Of a stretch of 41,698 bases of DNA, positions 24,650 through 33,824 are shown piece after piece. Every line of letters starts with the position of its first letter. Position 1 is the first letter of the stretch. The translations under genes and the position numbers were made by a program. The notes under the pieces were generated by a model. That model made no database searches, was not told the DNA's origin, and saw nothing but the letters and a program-made list of their open reading frames with translations. Location of the stretch: contig JAPOPM010000218.1 in the NCBI GenBank assembly GCA_026712905.1, positions 1-41,698 on the forward strand. The letters run 5' to 3'. Source of the DNA: Deltaproteobacteria bacterium. GTDB lineage: Bacteria; Desulfobacterota; Binatia; UBA9968; JAJDTQ01.

Positions 24650-25852
24650 TCACCCCTTCCCCGCACCCCCCGGAAAGAGCAGCCGGCGCGTGTGCCGCGC
24701 GATCATCAGGTCCTCGTCGGTGGGGATGACGCGTACGGCGCAGCGGCTCCGGGGAGTGCTGATGGTGCCGGAGTGGCCCTGGTTGCGTTCGGGGTCGATC
24801 TCGATGCCGAGGTGGGCGAGTCCTTCGCAGATTTGTTGGCGGACCGGGGCGGCGCGCTCGCCGATGCCGCCGGTGAAGACCAGGGTGTCGAGGCCGCCGA
24901 GGGCGGCGGCCAGGGCGCCGATGTGCTTGCGCGCCTGGTAGCAGAAGAGATCCACGGCCAGGGCCGCTTGCGGGTTCTGCGCGCGCGCCTCCAGCAGGGT
25001 CTTCATGTCGGGGCTCAGGCCGGAGACGCCCAGCAGGCCGGCGTCGCGGCTCACCAATCGCTCGACCTCGGCCGCGCTCCAGCCGCGCTCGCGCATCAGG
25101 TGGATGAGGACCCCGGGGTCGAGGTCGCCGCTACGCGTTCCCATCATGAGGCCGCCGGCCGGGGTAAAGCCCATGGTGGTATCCACCGGTATGCCGTCGC
25201 GCACCGCCGCCATGCTGGCGCCGTTCCCCAGATGCGCGATGACGACCCGGCCGCGCGCCGCGTCCCCCAGTGCCTCCAGGACGTACTCGTAGGACAGGCC
25301 GTGGAAACCGTAGCGGCGCACGCCTGCCTGCCACAGGGCGGCGGGCAGCGCGAAACGCTGGGCCAGTTCCGGCAGGCGCCGGTGGAAGGCCGTATCGAAG
25401 CACGCCGCCTGCGGGAGATCCGGGAAACGCGCGGCCACGGCCTCGATGCCCGCGACGGCGCCGGGCAGATGCAGTGGCGCCAAGGGGACGAGGGCGCGAA
25501 GATCCGCCAGCAGGCGCGCGTCCACGCGCTCGGGAGCCGTGTGGTCCGCTCCACCGTGCACCACCCGGTGCCCGACGGCGCCGGGCTCCGGCAGGCGCAA
25601 TCGGGCGGCCACGCCGAAGACCGCGTCCACCGCGGCCTCATGGTCGGGGAAATCTTCCTTCCGCTCCAGGAGAAGGGACCGGCCTCGATCCGCGCCGCGC
25701 ACCCACAGGAGCCCCTCCGCCAAGCCGATGCGCTCAACCGCGCCGGACACCAGCAACGTCTCGCCCGCGGGTTCCAACTTGTAGAGCGCGAACTTGAGGG
25801 AAGAGGAGCCGCTGTTGAGTGACAGAATGGAGATCGCCGGATCCACTCCCAT
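24650..25852 (-). CDS. ackA: Acetate kinase
   Basis: A 400-residue cytosolic acetokinase that makes ATP and acetate from acetyl phosphate. The family blocks are complete: ILSLNSGSSSLKFAL at the N-terminus, GHRVVHGG, FDTAFH, RRYGFHGLSYEYV, IAHLGNGAS, TTMGFTPAGGLMMGTRSGDL and VFTGGIGE. The ATG at 25852 shares one base with the phosphoketolase stop (TGATG), so translation is coupled; a GTG four codons upstream is less likely. Directly downstream of phosphoketolase it would convert that enzyme's acetyl phosphate product into ATP. Propionate kinase activity is possible but less likely in this context. Confidence 0.95.
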   Translation of the reverse strand: MGVDPAISILSLNSGSSSLKFALYKLEPAGETLLVSGAVERIGLAEGLLWVRGADRGRSLLLERKEDFPDHEAAVDAVFGVAARLRLPEPGAVGHRVVHGGADHTAPERVDARLLADLRALVPLAPLHLPGAVAGIEAVAARFPDLPQAACFDTAFHRRLPELAQRFALPAALWQAGVRRYGFHGLSYEYVLEALGDAARGRVVIAHLGNGASMAAVRDGIPVDTTMGFTPAGGLMMGTRSGDLDPGVLIHLMRERGWSAAEVERLVSRDAGLLGVSGLSPDMKTLLEARAQNPQAALAVDLFCYQARKHIGALAAALGGLDTLVFTGGIGERAAPVRQQICEGLAHLGIEIDPERNQGHSGTISTPRSRCAVRVIPTDEDLMIARHTRRLLFPGGAGKG

Positions 25853-28215
25853 CAGCGGGACCACGTCCAGTGGCGAATCTCCGGCAGGTCCTCGCCGTAG
25901 CGGACGATGTGCTGCCGGTGGTCGACGAGCTTGTCGCGCACCGCCTGCTTGGCGTAGGCGGCGATGTTTCCCAGCCTTGGGACCCGGTCGATGACCGCCT
26001 CCATTAGGTGGAAGCGGTCCAGCTCGTTGAGCACGGTCATGTCGAACGGCGTCGTGGTGGCGCCTTCCTCCTTGTAGCCATGCACGTGGAGGTTGGCGTG
26101 GTTGGTGCGCCGGTACGTGAGGCGATGGATCAGGTAGGGATAGCCGTGATAGGCGAAGATCACGGGCCGGTCCTTGGTGAAGAGCACGTCGAATTCATGG
26201 TGGTCGAGCCCGTGGGGGTGGTCCTCCGAGTGCTGCAGCTTCATCAGGTCCACCACGTTCACCACGCGGATCTTCAGGTCGGGAACGTGGTCGCGCAAGA
26301 GGTCCACCGCCGCCAGGGTCTCGATGGTGGGGACGTCGCCGCAGCAGGCCATGACCACGTCGGGCTCGGCACCCTCGTCGGTGCTCGCCCATTTCCAGAT
26401 GCCGATGCCCGCGTTGCAGTGCTTGACCGCCGCGTCCATGTCCAGCCACTGAGGCTCGGGCTGCTTGCCCGCGACGATGACGTTGACGTAGTCGCGGCTG
26501 CGCAGGCAGTGGTCGGTGACCGAGAGCAGCGTGTTGGCGTCGGGCGGAAAGTACACCCGGATGACGTCGGCCTTCTTGTCGGCCACGTGATCGCCGAAGC
26601 CCGGCTCCTGGTGGCTGAAGCCGTTGTGGTCCTGGCGCCACCCGTGGGACGTCAGCAGGTAGTTCAGGGAGGCGATGGGGCGCCGCCAGGGGATGTGGCT
26701 CCGGGTGGTCTTGAGCCACTTGGCGTGCTGGTTGAACATGGAATCCACCACGTGCACGAAGGCCTCGTAGGTGGAGAAAAAGCCGTGCCGCCCGGTGAGC
26801 AGGTACCCTTCGAGCCACCCTTGGCAGGTGTGTTCGCTCAGGATCTCCATCACCCGGCCGTCGGGGGCCAGGTGGTCGTCCTCGGGGAGGGTCTCCGCCA
26901 TCCACACGCGGTCGGTGACCTCGAACACGGCGCCGAGGCGGTTGGACGCGGTCTCGTCGGGGCCGAACACGCGGAAGTTGCGGCTCTCCAGGTTGCGCTT
27001 CATGACGTCCCGCAGGAAGCGCCCCATGACACGGGTGCTCTCGCCCACGGTGCCGCCGGGCCGCGGCACCGCCACGGCGTAGTCCCGGAAGTCCGGCATC
27101 CTCAAGTCCTTGAGCAGCAGGCCGCCGTTGGCGTGGGGGTTGGCGCCCATGCGCCGCGTCCCCTCGGGCGCCAGCGCCGCCAGCTCCGGCGCGAACCGCC
27201 CGGTCTCGTCGAAGAGCTCCTCCGGGCGGTAGCTCTTCATCCACTCCTCCAGGAGGCGCACGTGGTCCGGCTTGGCCGCCAACTCGGCAAGCGGTACCTG
27301 GTGGGAGCGCCAATAGCCCTCGGCCTTGAGCCCGTCCACCTCCTTGGGGCCGGTCCACCCCTTGGGGGTGCGCAGGACGATCATGGGCCAGCGCGGGCGT
27401 GTGGTCACGCCGCCGGCGCGCGCCTCCTCCTGGATGGCGCGGATCCGGTCCGCGACCGTGTCCAGGGTCCCGGCCATGAGCCGGTGCATCTCGGAGGGAT
27501 CCGAGCCTTCCACGAAATACGGCTCGTAGCCGTAGCCCACGAACAGGCTCTCCAGCTCGTCGCGGCCGATGCGTGCGAGGATCGTGGGATTGGCGATCTT
27601 GTACCCATTCAGATGGAGGACGGGCAGCACGGCGCCGTCCCGCGCGGGGTTGAGGAACTTGTTGGAGTGCCACGCCGCCGCCAGCGGCCCGGTCTCGGCC
27701 TCGCCGTCGCCCACCACGCAGGCGACGATCAGGTCCGGGTTGTCCAGCGCCGCGCCGTAGGCGTGGGAAACCGCGTAGCCCAGCTCACCCCCCTCGTGGA
27801 TGGAACCGGGGGTCTCCGGGGCCACGTGGCTGGGGATGCCGCCGGGAAACGAGAACTGCTTGAAGAGCAGGCGCATCCCCGCCTCGTCCCGGGACACGTC
27901 CGGGTAGACCTCGCTGTAGGTCCCCTCCAGGTAGGTGTTGGCCACGAGCCCGGGGCCGCCGTGGCCCGGGCCGGCCACGTAGATGACGTCCAGATCACGC
28001 GCCCGGATCACGCGGTTCAGATGCGCGTAGATGAAGTTCAGCCCGGGGGTGGTACCCCAATGGCCCAGGAGCCGCGGCTTGATGTGGGCGGCGGCCAGCG
28101 GCTCCTTCAGCAACGGGTTGTCGAGCAGATAGATCTGCCCGACGGAAAGGTAGTTGGCGGCGCGCCAGTAGGCGTGGAGCGCCTGCAACTCGGCTTCGGA
28201 GACCGCGCCGAACAT
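25852..28215 (-). CDS. xfp: Phosphoketolase (xylulose-5-phosphate/fructose-6-phosphate)
   Basis: A 787-residue thiamine-diphosphate enzyme of normal length. It splits xylulose 5-phosphate (and in many members fructose 6-phosphate) with phosphate into acetyl phosphate and a triose or tetrose phosphate. Visible signatures are GHWGTTPG (51-58), the GPGHGGPG loop (82-89), the thiamine-diphosphate motif GDGEAETG (169-176), [28 protein letters not shown] in the second half, and [15 protein letters not shown]. The C-terminus runs to WTWSR. It starts 3 bp after the dehydrogenase stop and is coupled to ackA, which makes a compact three-gene unit. Confidence 0.96.
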   Translation of the reverse strand: MFGAVSEAELQALHAYWRAANYLSVGQIYLLDNPLLKEPLAAAHIKPRLLGHWGTTPGLNFIYAHLNRVIRARDLDVIYVAGPGHGGPGLVANTYLEGTYSEVYPDVSRDEAGMRLLFKQFSFPGGIPSHVAPETPGSIHEGGELGYAVSHAYGAALDNPDLIVACVVGDGEAETGPLAAAWHSNKFLNPARDGAVLPVLHLNGYKIANPTILARIGRDELESLFVGYGYEPYFVEGSDPSEMHRLMAGTLDTVADRIRAIQEEARAGGVTTRPRWPMIVLRTPKGWTGPKEVDGLKAEGYWRSHQVPLAELAAKPDHVRLLEEWMKSYRPEELFDETGRFAPELAALAPEGTRRMGANPHANGGLLLKDLRMPDFRDYAVAVPRPGGTVGESTRVMGRFLRDVMKRNLESRNFRVFGPDETASNRLGAVFEVTDRVWMAETLPEDDHLAPDGRVMEILSEHTCQGWLEGYLLTGRHGFFSTYEAFVHVVDSMFNQHAKWLKTTRSHIPWRRPIASLNYLLTSHGWRQDHNGFSHQEPGFGDHVADKKADVIRVYFPPDANTLLSVTDHCLRSRDYVNVIVAGKQPEPQWLDMDAAVKHCNAGIGIWKWASTDEGAEPDVVMACCGDVPTIETLAAVDLLRDHVPDLKIRVVNVVDLMKLQHSEDHPHGLDHHEFDVLFTKDRPVIFAYHGYPYLIHRLTYRRTNHANLHVHGYKEEGATTTPFDMTVLNELDRFHLMEAVIDRVPRLGNIAAYAKQAVRDKLVDHRQHIVRYGEDLPEIRHWTWSR

Positions 28216-28218
28216 GGG

Positions 28219-29286
28219 CTACAGCACGCTCTTGCCGCCGAAGCGGCTCTTCCACTGCTCGATGACTTCCTTGTTGTAGACGTTGTCCGGGACCTCGCCG
28301 CGAAGCGCGGTGAGCACCGACTCCGTGGCCCAGACCACGCCGGGGTAGAGTCCGCTGCCCTTGTTGGACGACACCATGTGGGGCGACAGGATCACCTTGT
28401 CGCCGAGCTTCCGGAGCGGACTGTCCATGGACAGGGGCTCGTCCTCGAATACATCCAGGACCGCGCCCGAAATGACGTCGTCGCCCAGCGCCTCGGCCAG
28501 GTCCGGCTCGTTGACGCAGTAGCCGCGGGACGTGTTGATGAAGATGGCGTCCTTCTTCATCTGCGCGAACTGCTCCGTGCCCATCATGTGGCGGGTCTCC
28601 TTGGTGAGCACCACGTGGAGCGACACGACGTCCGACTCCCGCAGGAGCGTGGCCATGTCCACCTTCTCGACGCCGGCCTCGGCGAACTTCTCGTCGGCCA
28701 CGTAGGGATCGCAGGCGATCATGCGCATGCCCCAGGGCTTCATGAGCTTGGCCACGCGGGTGCCGATGCGCCCGAGCCCGATGATGCCCAGGACGATGCC
28801 GGGGTAGCCGTCCATCTCGCGGGAGCCCACGTAGGTTCCCTGGTGCGCCGGGTCGCGCCATTCGCCGCCGGACTTCAGATGGCGGTCGCGCTCGCGCGAG
28901 CGCTTGAGCATGGTGAGCATGCCGGTGATGGTGCCCTCGGCGACGCCGCCCCAGTTGGACTCGGTGGGCGCGTGGCAAACCATGATGCCCATCTCCGTGG
29001 CCGCGTCCACGTCCACGTCGTCCACGCCGATAGTGTACTTGGCCACCACCCGGAGGTCCTTGGACGCCTGCATGACGGCCTGGGTGATGGGAGAGCTGCG
29101 GATGGACGTCCCCACGAGCGCGTGCGCTCCCTCCGCCATGCCGACCATCTCCGCCTCGTTGTCCCCCAGCGGGTTGTGCCAGCCGGCCCTTCCCAGCACC
29201 AGCTCGCAGCCGTTGTCCTGGAGCTTCTTGTGGGATTCGCCCTTCTCGTCGTTGGGCGCGAAAATGAACACTTTTGCCTTGGCCAT
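28219..29286 (-). CDS. D-isomer-specific 2-hydroxyacid dehydrogenase
   Basis: A 355-residue NAD(P)-dependent oxidoreductase that interconverts 2-keto and D-2-hydroxy acids. The fold markers are all visible: GLGRIG (170-175) for the dinucleotide, Arg254 in NTSRG, Glu283 in FEDEP and His303 in SPHM, the family's catalytic Arg-Glu-His set. KYTIGVDDVDVDAA is the usual substrate-domain strand. GGAGGAATTCC just before the ATG fixes the start. It is first in the run with phosphoketolase (3 bp gap) and acetate kinase. Glycerate, phosphoglycerate, glyoxylate or formate-type substrates are all possible; the gene order favours a role in sugar-phosphate or lactate-type end metabolism, but this is inference. 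Confidence 0.88.
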   Translation of the reverse strand: MAKAKVFIFAPNDEKGESHKKLQDNGCELVLGRAGWHNPLGDNEAEMVGMAEGAHALVGTSIRSSPITQAVMQASKDLRVVAKYTIGVDDVDVDAATEMGIMVCHAPTESNWGGVAEGTITGMLTMLKRSRERDRHLKSGGEWRDPAHQGTYVGSREMDGYPGIVLGIIGLGRIGTRVAKLMKPWGMRMIACDPYVADEKFAEAGVEKVDMATLLRESDVVSLHVVLTKETRHMMGTEQFAQMKKDAIFINTSRGYCVNEPDLAEALGDDVISGAVLDVFEDEPLSMDSPLRKLGDKVILSPHMVSSNKGSGLYPGVVWATESVLTALRGEVPDNVYNKEVIEQWKSRFGGKSVL

Positions 29287-29373
29287 GGAATTCCTCCTTC
29301 GGGGTCGCGGTGCGGCGATCCCCCTGGACTTGGCGGAAAGTATAATGGGGCCGCCTCGCAGGTCAATGCCCCT

Positions 29374-30243
29374 CTACAGGTACCGCCCCAGTGTCACGAA
29401 GATGGCGCCGGCCACCACCAGGAGCGTACCCACGACCACGGTGGGGGTGGTGCGTTCGACCTGCCGCAGGAGGATGCTCGCGAGGATCACGGTCCACACC
29501 GGCGAGGTGGCGGCGATGGGCGACACCACCACCACCGGACCCGCCGCCAGGGCGAAGAACAGCAGCAGGATCGCGCTGGTCTCGCACACTCCGGACAGCG
29601 TCAGAGGCACGATCGCCTTGGGGTGCCAGACCACCTTCTCCCGCGGCAGCGGCAGGGCCAGGTAGGTGCTGAAACAGCCCAGCGACACCACGCCCACCAC
29701 GGCCGCGAAGAAAAGCGGCTCGTCGGCCAAGGTCATGACGTAGCGCCGCATCGGGTGCACGGTGGACGTGATGAGCGAGGTGGCCGCCGGCAGCACGAGG
29801 TACCAGCGGCGAAAGCCCGGTACCAGTTCGTCCATGCGCCAGGACGTGAGGCCCGTGCCGATGACGATGGAGGCCACGCCGAGGAGGTTGAGCGCGTTGG
29901 TCTCCTCCCCGAGGATCATGACGCCGATGAACACGGTGAGCATCGGGTACGTATTGCGGAGGGTCACCGCCCGGGAGACACCGACCTTGGAGATCGCCAG
30001 GTAATGGCAGAAGCGCAACAGCGTCTGCAGCACGCCGGTGATGATGACCAGATAGAGCGCCTCCGGCGGAACCGCCGGAATGCCACTGGTGAAGAGGACC
30101 ACAACCGACAACCCCACCGCGTGCACGATGAGGGACAACAATACAGCGGTGTTGGGAGTGGAGTAGCGCAGCCCCAAACGGGCCGAAACATTGGCGGTGG
30201 CGTAGGAGAACGCGGTGAGCAGGGCGAGGAGTTCGGCGATCAT
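29374..30243 (-). CDS. EamA-family (drug/metabolite) transporter
   Basis: A 289-residue membrane protein with ten predicted spans in two five-span repeats, the EamA/DMT pattern. The N-terminal repeat begins LLALLTAFSYATANVSARLG and contains VTLRNTYPMLTVFIGVMILGEE, the usual end of repeat one. The second repeat ends SPIAATSPVWTVILASILLR and VVVGTLLVVAGAIFV. Family members export or import amino acids, nucleotides and small metabolites. The ATG at 30243 opens directly on the first span; no ribosome-binding site is visible, and a GTG one codon upstream is possible. It is divergent from tctA with a 205-bp gap in which I see no confident promoter. Confidence 0.85.
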   Translation of the reverse strand: MIAELLALLTAFSYATANVSARLGLRYSTPNTAVLLSLIVHAVGLSVVVLFTSGIPAVPPEALYLVIITGVLQTLLRFCHYLAISKVGVSRAVTLRNTYPMLTVFIGVMILGEETNALNLLGVASIVIGTGLTSWRMDELVPGFRRWYLVLPAATSLITSTVHPMRRYVMTLADEPLFFAAVVGVVSLGCFSTYLALPLPREKVVWHPKAIVPLTLSGVCETSAILLLFFALAAGPVVVVSPIAATSPVWTVILASILLRQVERTTPTVVVGTLLVVAGAIFVTLGRYL

Positions 30244-30448
30244 CACATTTCGCGCGGCAGAGGCTGGGCACGTCGTGCGGGCGGGCCGGGGCGGACCGGT
30301 GGAGTGGAGCCCCGCGTCGTTCCTTGACGTAGCCCGGAACCCGCGGAAATGCGAACGCGGAAGTTGACAGCGCCCGACGGTCATGGCAAGTCAGCACTTC
30401 GCCTTCCAAGGCCATCGGACGATAGTTCAAGGGATTCAAGGGGTTTCT

Positions 30449-31978
30449 ATGTGGGAAGCTGCCATAAGCGCGGCGGAAAGGCTTTTTTCCCTGGGCCCGA
30501 TCCTGGCGATGCTGGTGATGCTGCCCATCGCGCTGGTGTCGGGGCTCATGCCCGGGGGGAACCTGCCCATCGCGGTGGTGCTGTTGGGCTTCGCGGGCTA
30601 CGTGGACCCGTGGATCACGGTGACCGCGGTCGTGTTCTTCCTGGCGGCCAGCGACATCACCGAGCCCGTGCCTTCCATCCTCATGGGAATTCCCGGCGCG
30701 CGCTCGGCCCAGGCGACCATCCTCGACGGCTATCCCATGGCGCGCCAGGGACTGGCGGGCGTCGCCCTCGGGGCCAGCTACATGTGCACGCTCGTGGGCG
30801 GCATCATCGGCGCGGTCGCGCTGTTGCTGGCGCTGCCCGTCTCCCGTGAGCTGCTGCGGCTCTTCGGCGCCGCCGAGTTCTTCCTGTTGTCACTGCTCGG
30901 CCTCATGTGCGTGGCCATCGTCAGCTCGGGAGCCTTCGTCAAGGGCATGCTCACGGCCTGCTTCGGCCTCGCCATCTCCATGATCGGCTTCTCCGTCATC
31001 GGCGGCAACACCCGCACCACCTTCGGCTTCGACTACCTGTGGGACGGCATCCCCCTGGCTCCCGTGGTCATCGGACTGTTCGCCCTGCCCGAGGTCATCG
31101 ACCTGGTGGTGTCCAACACCCCCATCGCGCGGGAACGTCTCGAGACCATGCTCAAGGAGGCGGACAAGGACGTCTACAAGGGCATGCGCGAGGCCCTCAA
31201 CAACAAGTGGCTGCTGGTGCGCTCGTCGCTCATCGGCACCTTCGTGGGCATGATGCCGGGCATCGGCTCTTCCGGGGCGCACTGGATCGCCTACGCCCAG
31301 GCGCGCCACACCGAGAAGGGCGCCATGGAGACCTTCGGCAAGGGCGACGTGCGCGGCGTCATCGCGGCGGACTCGGCCAACAACTCGGTGGACGGGGGCG
31401 TGCTCATCCCGACGGTGGTGTTCGGCATACCGGGCAGCGGCGGCATGGCCATCATGCTGGCGATCCTGGTGTTGTCCGGGGTCCAGCCCGGTCCGGCCAT
31501 GCTCACCGAGCACCTGGATCTCACCATCAGCCTCGTCTACACCATCGTGCTGGGCAACGTCATCGTCGTGCCCATCATGCTCTACTTCGCCCCTTACATG
31601 ACGCGCATCGCCGCCGTCTCCCCCAACATCCTCGCGCCCATCATCATCGCGCTGGTGACCCTGGCCGCCTTCCAGTCCACCTATTCCATGGAAGACCTGG
31701 GCCTGGTGCTGGCCTTCGCCGTGCTGGGCCTGTTCATGAAGCGCTACGGCTGGCCGCGCCCGCCGATCCTCATCGCCGTGGTGCTGGCGGACATCGTGGA
31801 GAAGTACCTCTGGCTGTCGGCCAACAGCTACGGCTGGGCGATGTTCCAGCGCCCGCAGTTCCTGACCATCATCGCGGTGATGGTGTTCGTCATGGTGGTG
31901 AGCCTGCGCATGCAGCAGGGGGCCAAGAGGGCGGCGGAGGAATCCGCGAGGGAAACGGGCGATACCGCACCGGAGTAG
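30449..31978 (+). CDS. tctA: Tripartite tricarboxylate transporter large permease (TctA), second system
   Basis: A 509-residue polytopic membrane protein. Family blocks include ALVSGLMPGGNLPIAVVLLG, SILMGIPGARSAQATILDGY, the PMAR repeat, FVGMMPGIGSSGAHWIAYAQ and TVVFGIPGSGGMAIMLAIL. The start at 30449 is chosen for AAGGGG 6 nt upstream; an ATG at 30383 is in frame but unsupported. It is only distantly similar to the TctA at 14594-16069; for example, the first glycine block is PGGNLP rather than PGLNAV, so this belongs to another branch. It is followed after 2 bp by tctB. Its receptor gene is probably the convergent tctC at 32632-33732. Confidence 0.92.
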   Translation: MWEAAISAAERLFSLGPILAMLVMLPIALVSGLMPGGNLPIAVVLLGFAGYVDPWITVTAVVFFLAASDITEPVPSILMGIPGARSAQATILDGYPMARQGLAGVALGASYMCTLVGGIIGAVALLLALPVSRELLRLFGAAEFFLLSLLGLMCVAIVSSGAFVKGMLTACFGLAISMIGFSVIGGNTRTTFGFDYLWDGIPLAPVVIGLFALPEVIDLVVSNTPIARERLETMLKEADKDVYKGMREALNNKWLLVRSSLIGTFVGMMPGIGSSGAHWIAYAQARHTEKGAMETFGKGDVRGVIAADSANNSVDGGVLIPTVVFGIPGSGGMAIMLAILVLSGVQPGPAMLTEHLDLTISLVYTIVLGNVIVVPIMLYFAPYMTRIAAVSPNILAPIIIALVTLAAFQSTYSMEDLGLVLAFAVLGLFMKRYGWPRPPILIAVVLADIVEKYLWLSANSYGWAMFQRPQFLTIIAVMVFVMVVSLRMQQGAKRAAEESARETGDTAPE

Positions 31979-31980
31979 GC

Positions 31981-32526
31981 ATGATGGAAGAAGGCACCGA
32001 GATGAACGCCGGCAAGGGGACCGCGGGGACGCCGCGCGGCTTCTCCATGGAGGTGGTGGGAGAGATCATCCTGCTGGCCGTGGTCGGCTTTTTCTTCATC
32101 TACATGTTCGTCGAGTCCTTCTCCTGGCCCGAGGGCTCGGCCCTGATGCCGCGCATCGCCATCGGGATAGGAACGCCTTTCTGGTTCGCGCGGCTGTTCG
32201 TCCTGATACGCAGCGCCCGTGAGACATCATCCGAGCAGATCATGGACCTGGGCTTCCGCACCGGCGCCGACCCCCGGGGCGAACGACGGCGATTCGCGCG
32301 CATCTGCCTCTACATCCTGGCCCTCTACGGCGCCATCTGGCTCGTGGGATTCCACATCGCCATCCCGCTGGGCGTCTTTTTCTACGTGCTCGTCTACGGC
32401 CGCGCCGGGTGGATCTGGTCCACGGTCCTGGGGCTTCTCTTCCTGGCGCTGATCGTGGGGGTCTACGACCACTTCCTCCACGCCACGTGGCACGACCCGC
32501 CGCTCCTCAGGCTGTTCTGGGGGTGA
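31981..32526 (+). CDS. tctB: Tripartite tricarboxylate transporter small subunit (TctB), second system
   Basis: A 181-residue membrane protein with four predicted spans: EIILLAVVGFFFIYMFVE, ALMPRIAIGIGTPFWFARLF, ICLYILALYGAIWLVGFHIA and IWSTVLGLLFLALIVGVYDH. It has the TctB layout with a polar stretch between spans two and three. The ATG at 31981 is two bases after the tctA stop and has GGAG 6 nt upstream inside tctA; an ATG at 32002 would also serve. Its sequence is poorly conserved, as usual for TctB, so the call rests on position and topology. A strong terminator follows. Confidence 0.82.
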   Translation: MMEEGTEMNAGKGTAGTPRGFSMEVVGEIILLAVVGFFFIYMFVESFSWPEGSALMPRIAIGIGTPFWFARLFVLIRSARETSSEQIMDLGFRTGADPRGERRRFARICLYILALYGAIWLVGFHIAIPLGVFFYVLVYGRAGWIWSTVLGLLFLALIVGVYDHFLHATWHDPPLLRLFWG

Positions 32527-32536
32527 CCCGGACGCG

Positions 32537-32572
32537 AAAACGGCCATCCGCCAAGTGACGGATGGCCGTTTT
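32537..32572. terminator. Strong bidirectional intrinsic terminator
   Basis: A perfect 14-bp stem, AAAACGGCCATCCG (32537-32550) and its complement (32559-32572), with an 8-nt loop and a TTTTCTTT run on the plus strand. The A-run makes it work on the minus strand too. It lies between convergent tctB and tctC and is the clearest terminator in the window. Confidence 0.93.
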
Positions 32573-32631
32573 CTTTGCCCCGAGGGGCGGTTGAAGCCGG
32601 CGGAGGGTCCGCCGCTTCCGAAGAGCCCGGA

Positions 32632-33732
32632 CTACTTGATGCCCATGAGGTTCTTGAGCAGCTTCTCGCCGTTCGGCGTCAGCGTTTCGTAACGCTTGAG
32701 ACCCGCCTGGAAGTCCTCGGCCGTGCCCAACGCGACATCCAGACCCGCCACCGCCGCGGCCTTCAGGAACCCGGCATCCTTGGTGGTGGCCTCGAAGGCC
32801 TTCTTCCACACGTTGTAGACGTCATCCGGTGCCCCGGGCTGCAGCACGAAGATCCGGCTGAACGTGTTGAACTGCTGCGCCACGAGGAAGGCGTTCTTCT
32901 GCTCTTCGGTGGGTTTCACGACGTCGAAGATGTGCGGCACCTTGGTGGCTCCGAGCTTCCCGATCCAGTCCTTGGAGGGCTCCTTCTCCCACCAGAAGAT
33001 GGGCGCTACCTTCTTGTCGGTGATCCACTTCGGGAACAGCCGCGGCACGTTCTCCTTCACGCAACGGTCGACGCCTTCCATCTCGTCGCGGTCGAAGGCG
33101 GCCATGATCTCGGACGTACCGCCGTAGCCGTAGACCATCTTGATGGGACCGCCCAGCTCCTGCACGAACTGGGGTCCGATACCGAATGCCGCGCCCGGGG
33201 CGTTGCCGCCGCTGGTCACGGGTTGGCCGCGCTTGACCAGATCCGCGTAGCTGGCGCCGATGTTGCGGCGTACGCACCAGATGCGCGGCACCGCGCCGGC
33301 GCTCGGGCTTCCCAGCACGCGCACCGTCTTGAGATCGAAGTCGGGCACGTCCGTGCCGGCCAGCTCACGCTGAACGAAGCGGGGATGCAGCAACCCCAGT
33401 GTCAAGCCGTCCGGCTTGGCCTTCATGGCCCGGCGCAGCCCGCGAAGCTGGCCCGCTCCCGGAACGTTGCGGACGATGAAGGACGGGTCCCCCGGCAGAT
33501 ACGCTGTCACGAACCGTGCCACCATCCGGGAAAACGTGTCGTAGCCGCCGCCCGGGGCCGAGCCCACGATGATGGTCACCGGCTTCGACTCGAACAGCGT
33601 CTTCAGTTCCGCGTCCGAGCGCTGCGCCCACGCGCCCGCCGGGACCAGCAGCGAGGCCGCCAGCACCGCGGCGAAAACGCCGGCGACGATCCTTGGCGAT
33701 CCGCTCTTTCCGTTGAACAACTTGGAAAACAT
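32632..33732 (-). CDS. tctC: Tripartite tricarboxylate transporter periplasmic receptor (TctC-like), second system
   Basis: A 366-residue exported binding protein. The ATG at 33732 has GAGGAGGT 4-5 nt upstream and gives a signal peptide (MFSKLFNGKSGSPR, hydrophobic IVAGVFAAVLAASLLVPA, cleavage near AWA-Q). The mature part shows VTIIVGSAPGGGYDTFSRMV, PGDPSFIVRNVPGAG, and the MKAKPDGLTLGL segment of Bug receptors. The ligand loop is diverged (NAPGAAFGIGP in place of the common SG-G-S-HL), so the ligand may not be a simple dicarboxylate. It converges on tctA-tctB and follows the MFS gene by 92 bp on the same strand. Confidence 0.87.
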   Translation of the reverse strand: MFSKLFNGKSGSPRIVAGVFAAVLAASLLVPAGAWAQRSDAELKTLFESKPVTIIVGSAPGGGYDTFSRMVARFVTAYLPGDPSFIVRNVPGAGQLRGLRRAMKAKPDGLTLGLLHPRFVQRELAGTDVPDFDLKTVRVLGSPSAGAVPRIWCVRRNIGASYADLVKRGQPVTSGGNAPGAAFGIGPQFVQELGGPIKMVYGYGGTSEIMAAFDRDEMEGVDRCVKENVPRLFPKWITDKKVAPIFWWEKEPSKDWIGKLGATKVPHIFDVVKPTEEQKNAFLVAQQFNTFSRIFVLQPGAPDDVYNVWKKAFEATTKDAGFLKAAAVAGLDVALGTAEDFQAGLKRYETLTPNGEKLLKNLMGIK

Positions 33733-33824
33733 GCATACCTCCTCTGAAAGTTTTGACCATGCGAGGCGCCATGCCACCAGGTCGGGGCAACAAGTTAACA
33801 CAGGGCCGCTCCTATCGACAAACA

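Noticed and set aside
26008-30327. A very long open frame on the plus strand, over 1400 codons
   Set aside because: It is antisense to the phosphoketolase, dehydrogenase and EamA genes, and its translation is His/Arg/Gly/Val-rich without domains. Such frames are a by-product of high third-position G+C.
30364-30390. Promoter starting at TTGACA before the second tctA
   Set aside because: No acceptable -10 box occurs at 15-19 nt spacing.
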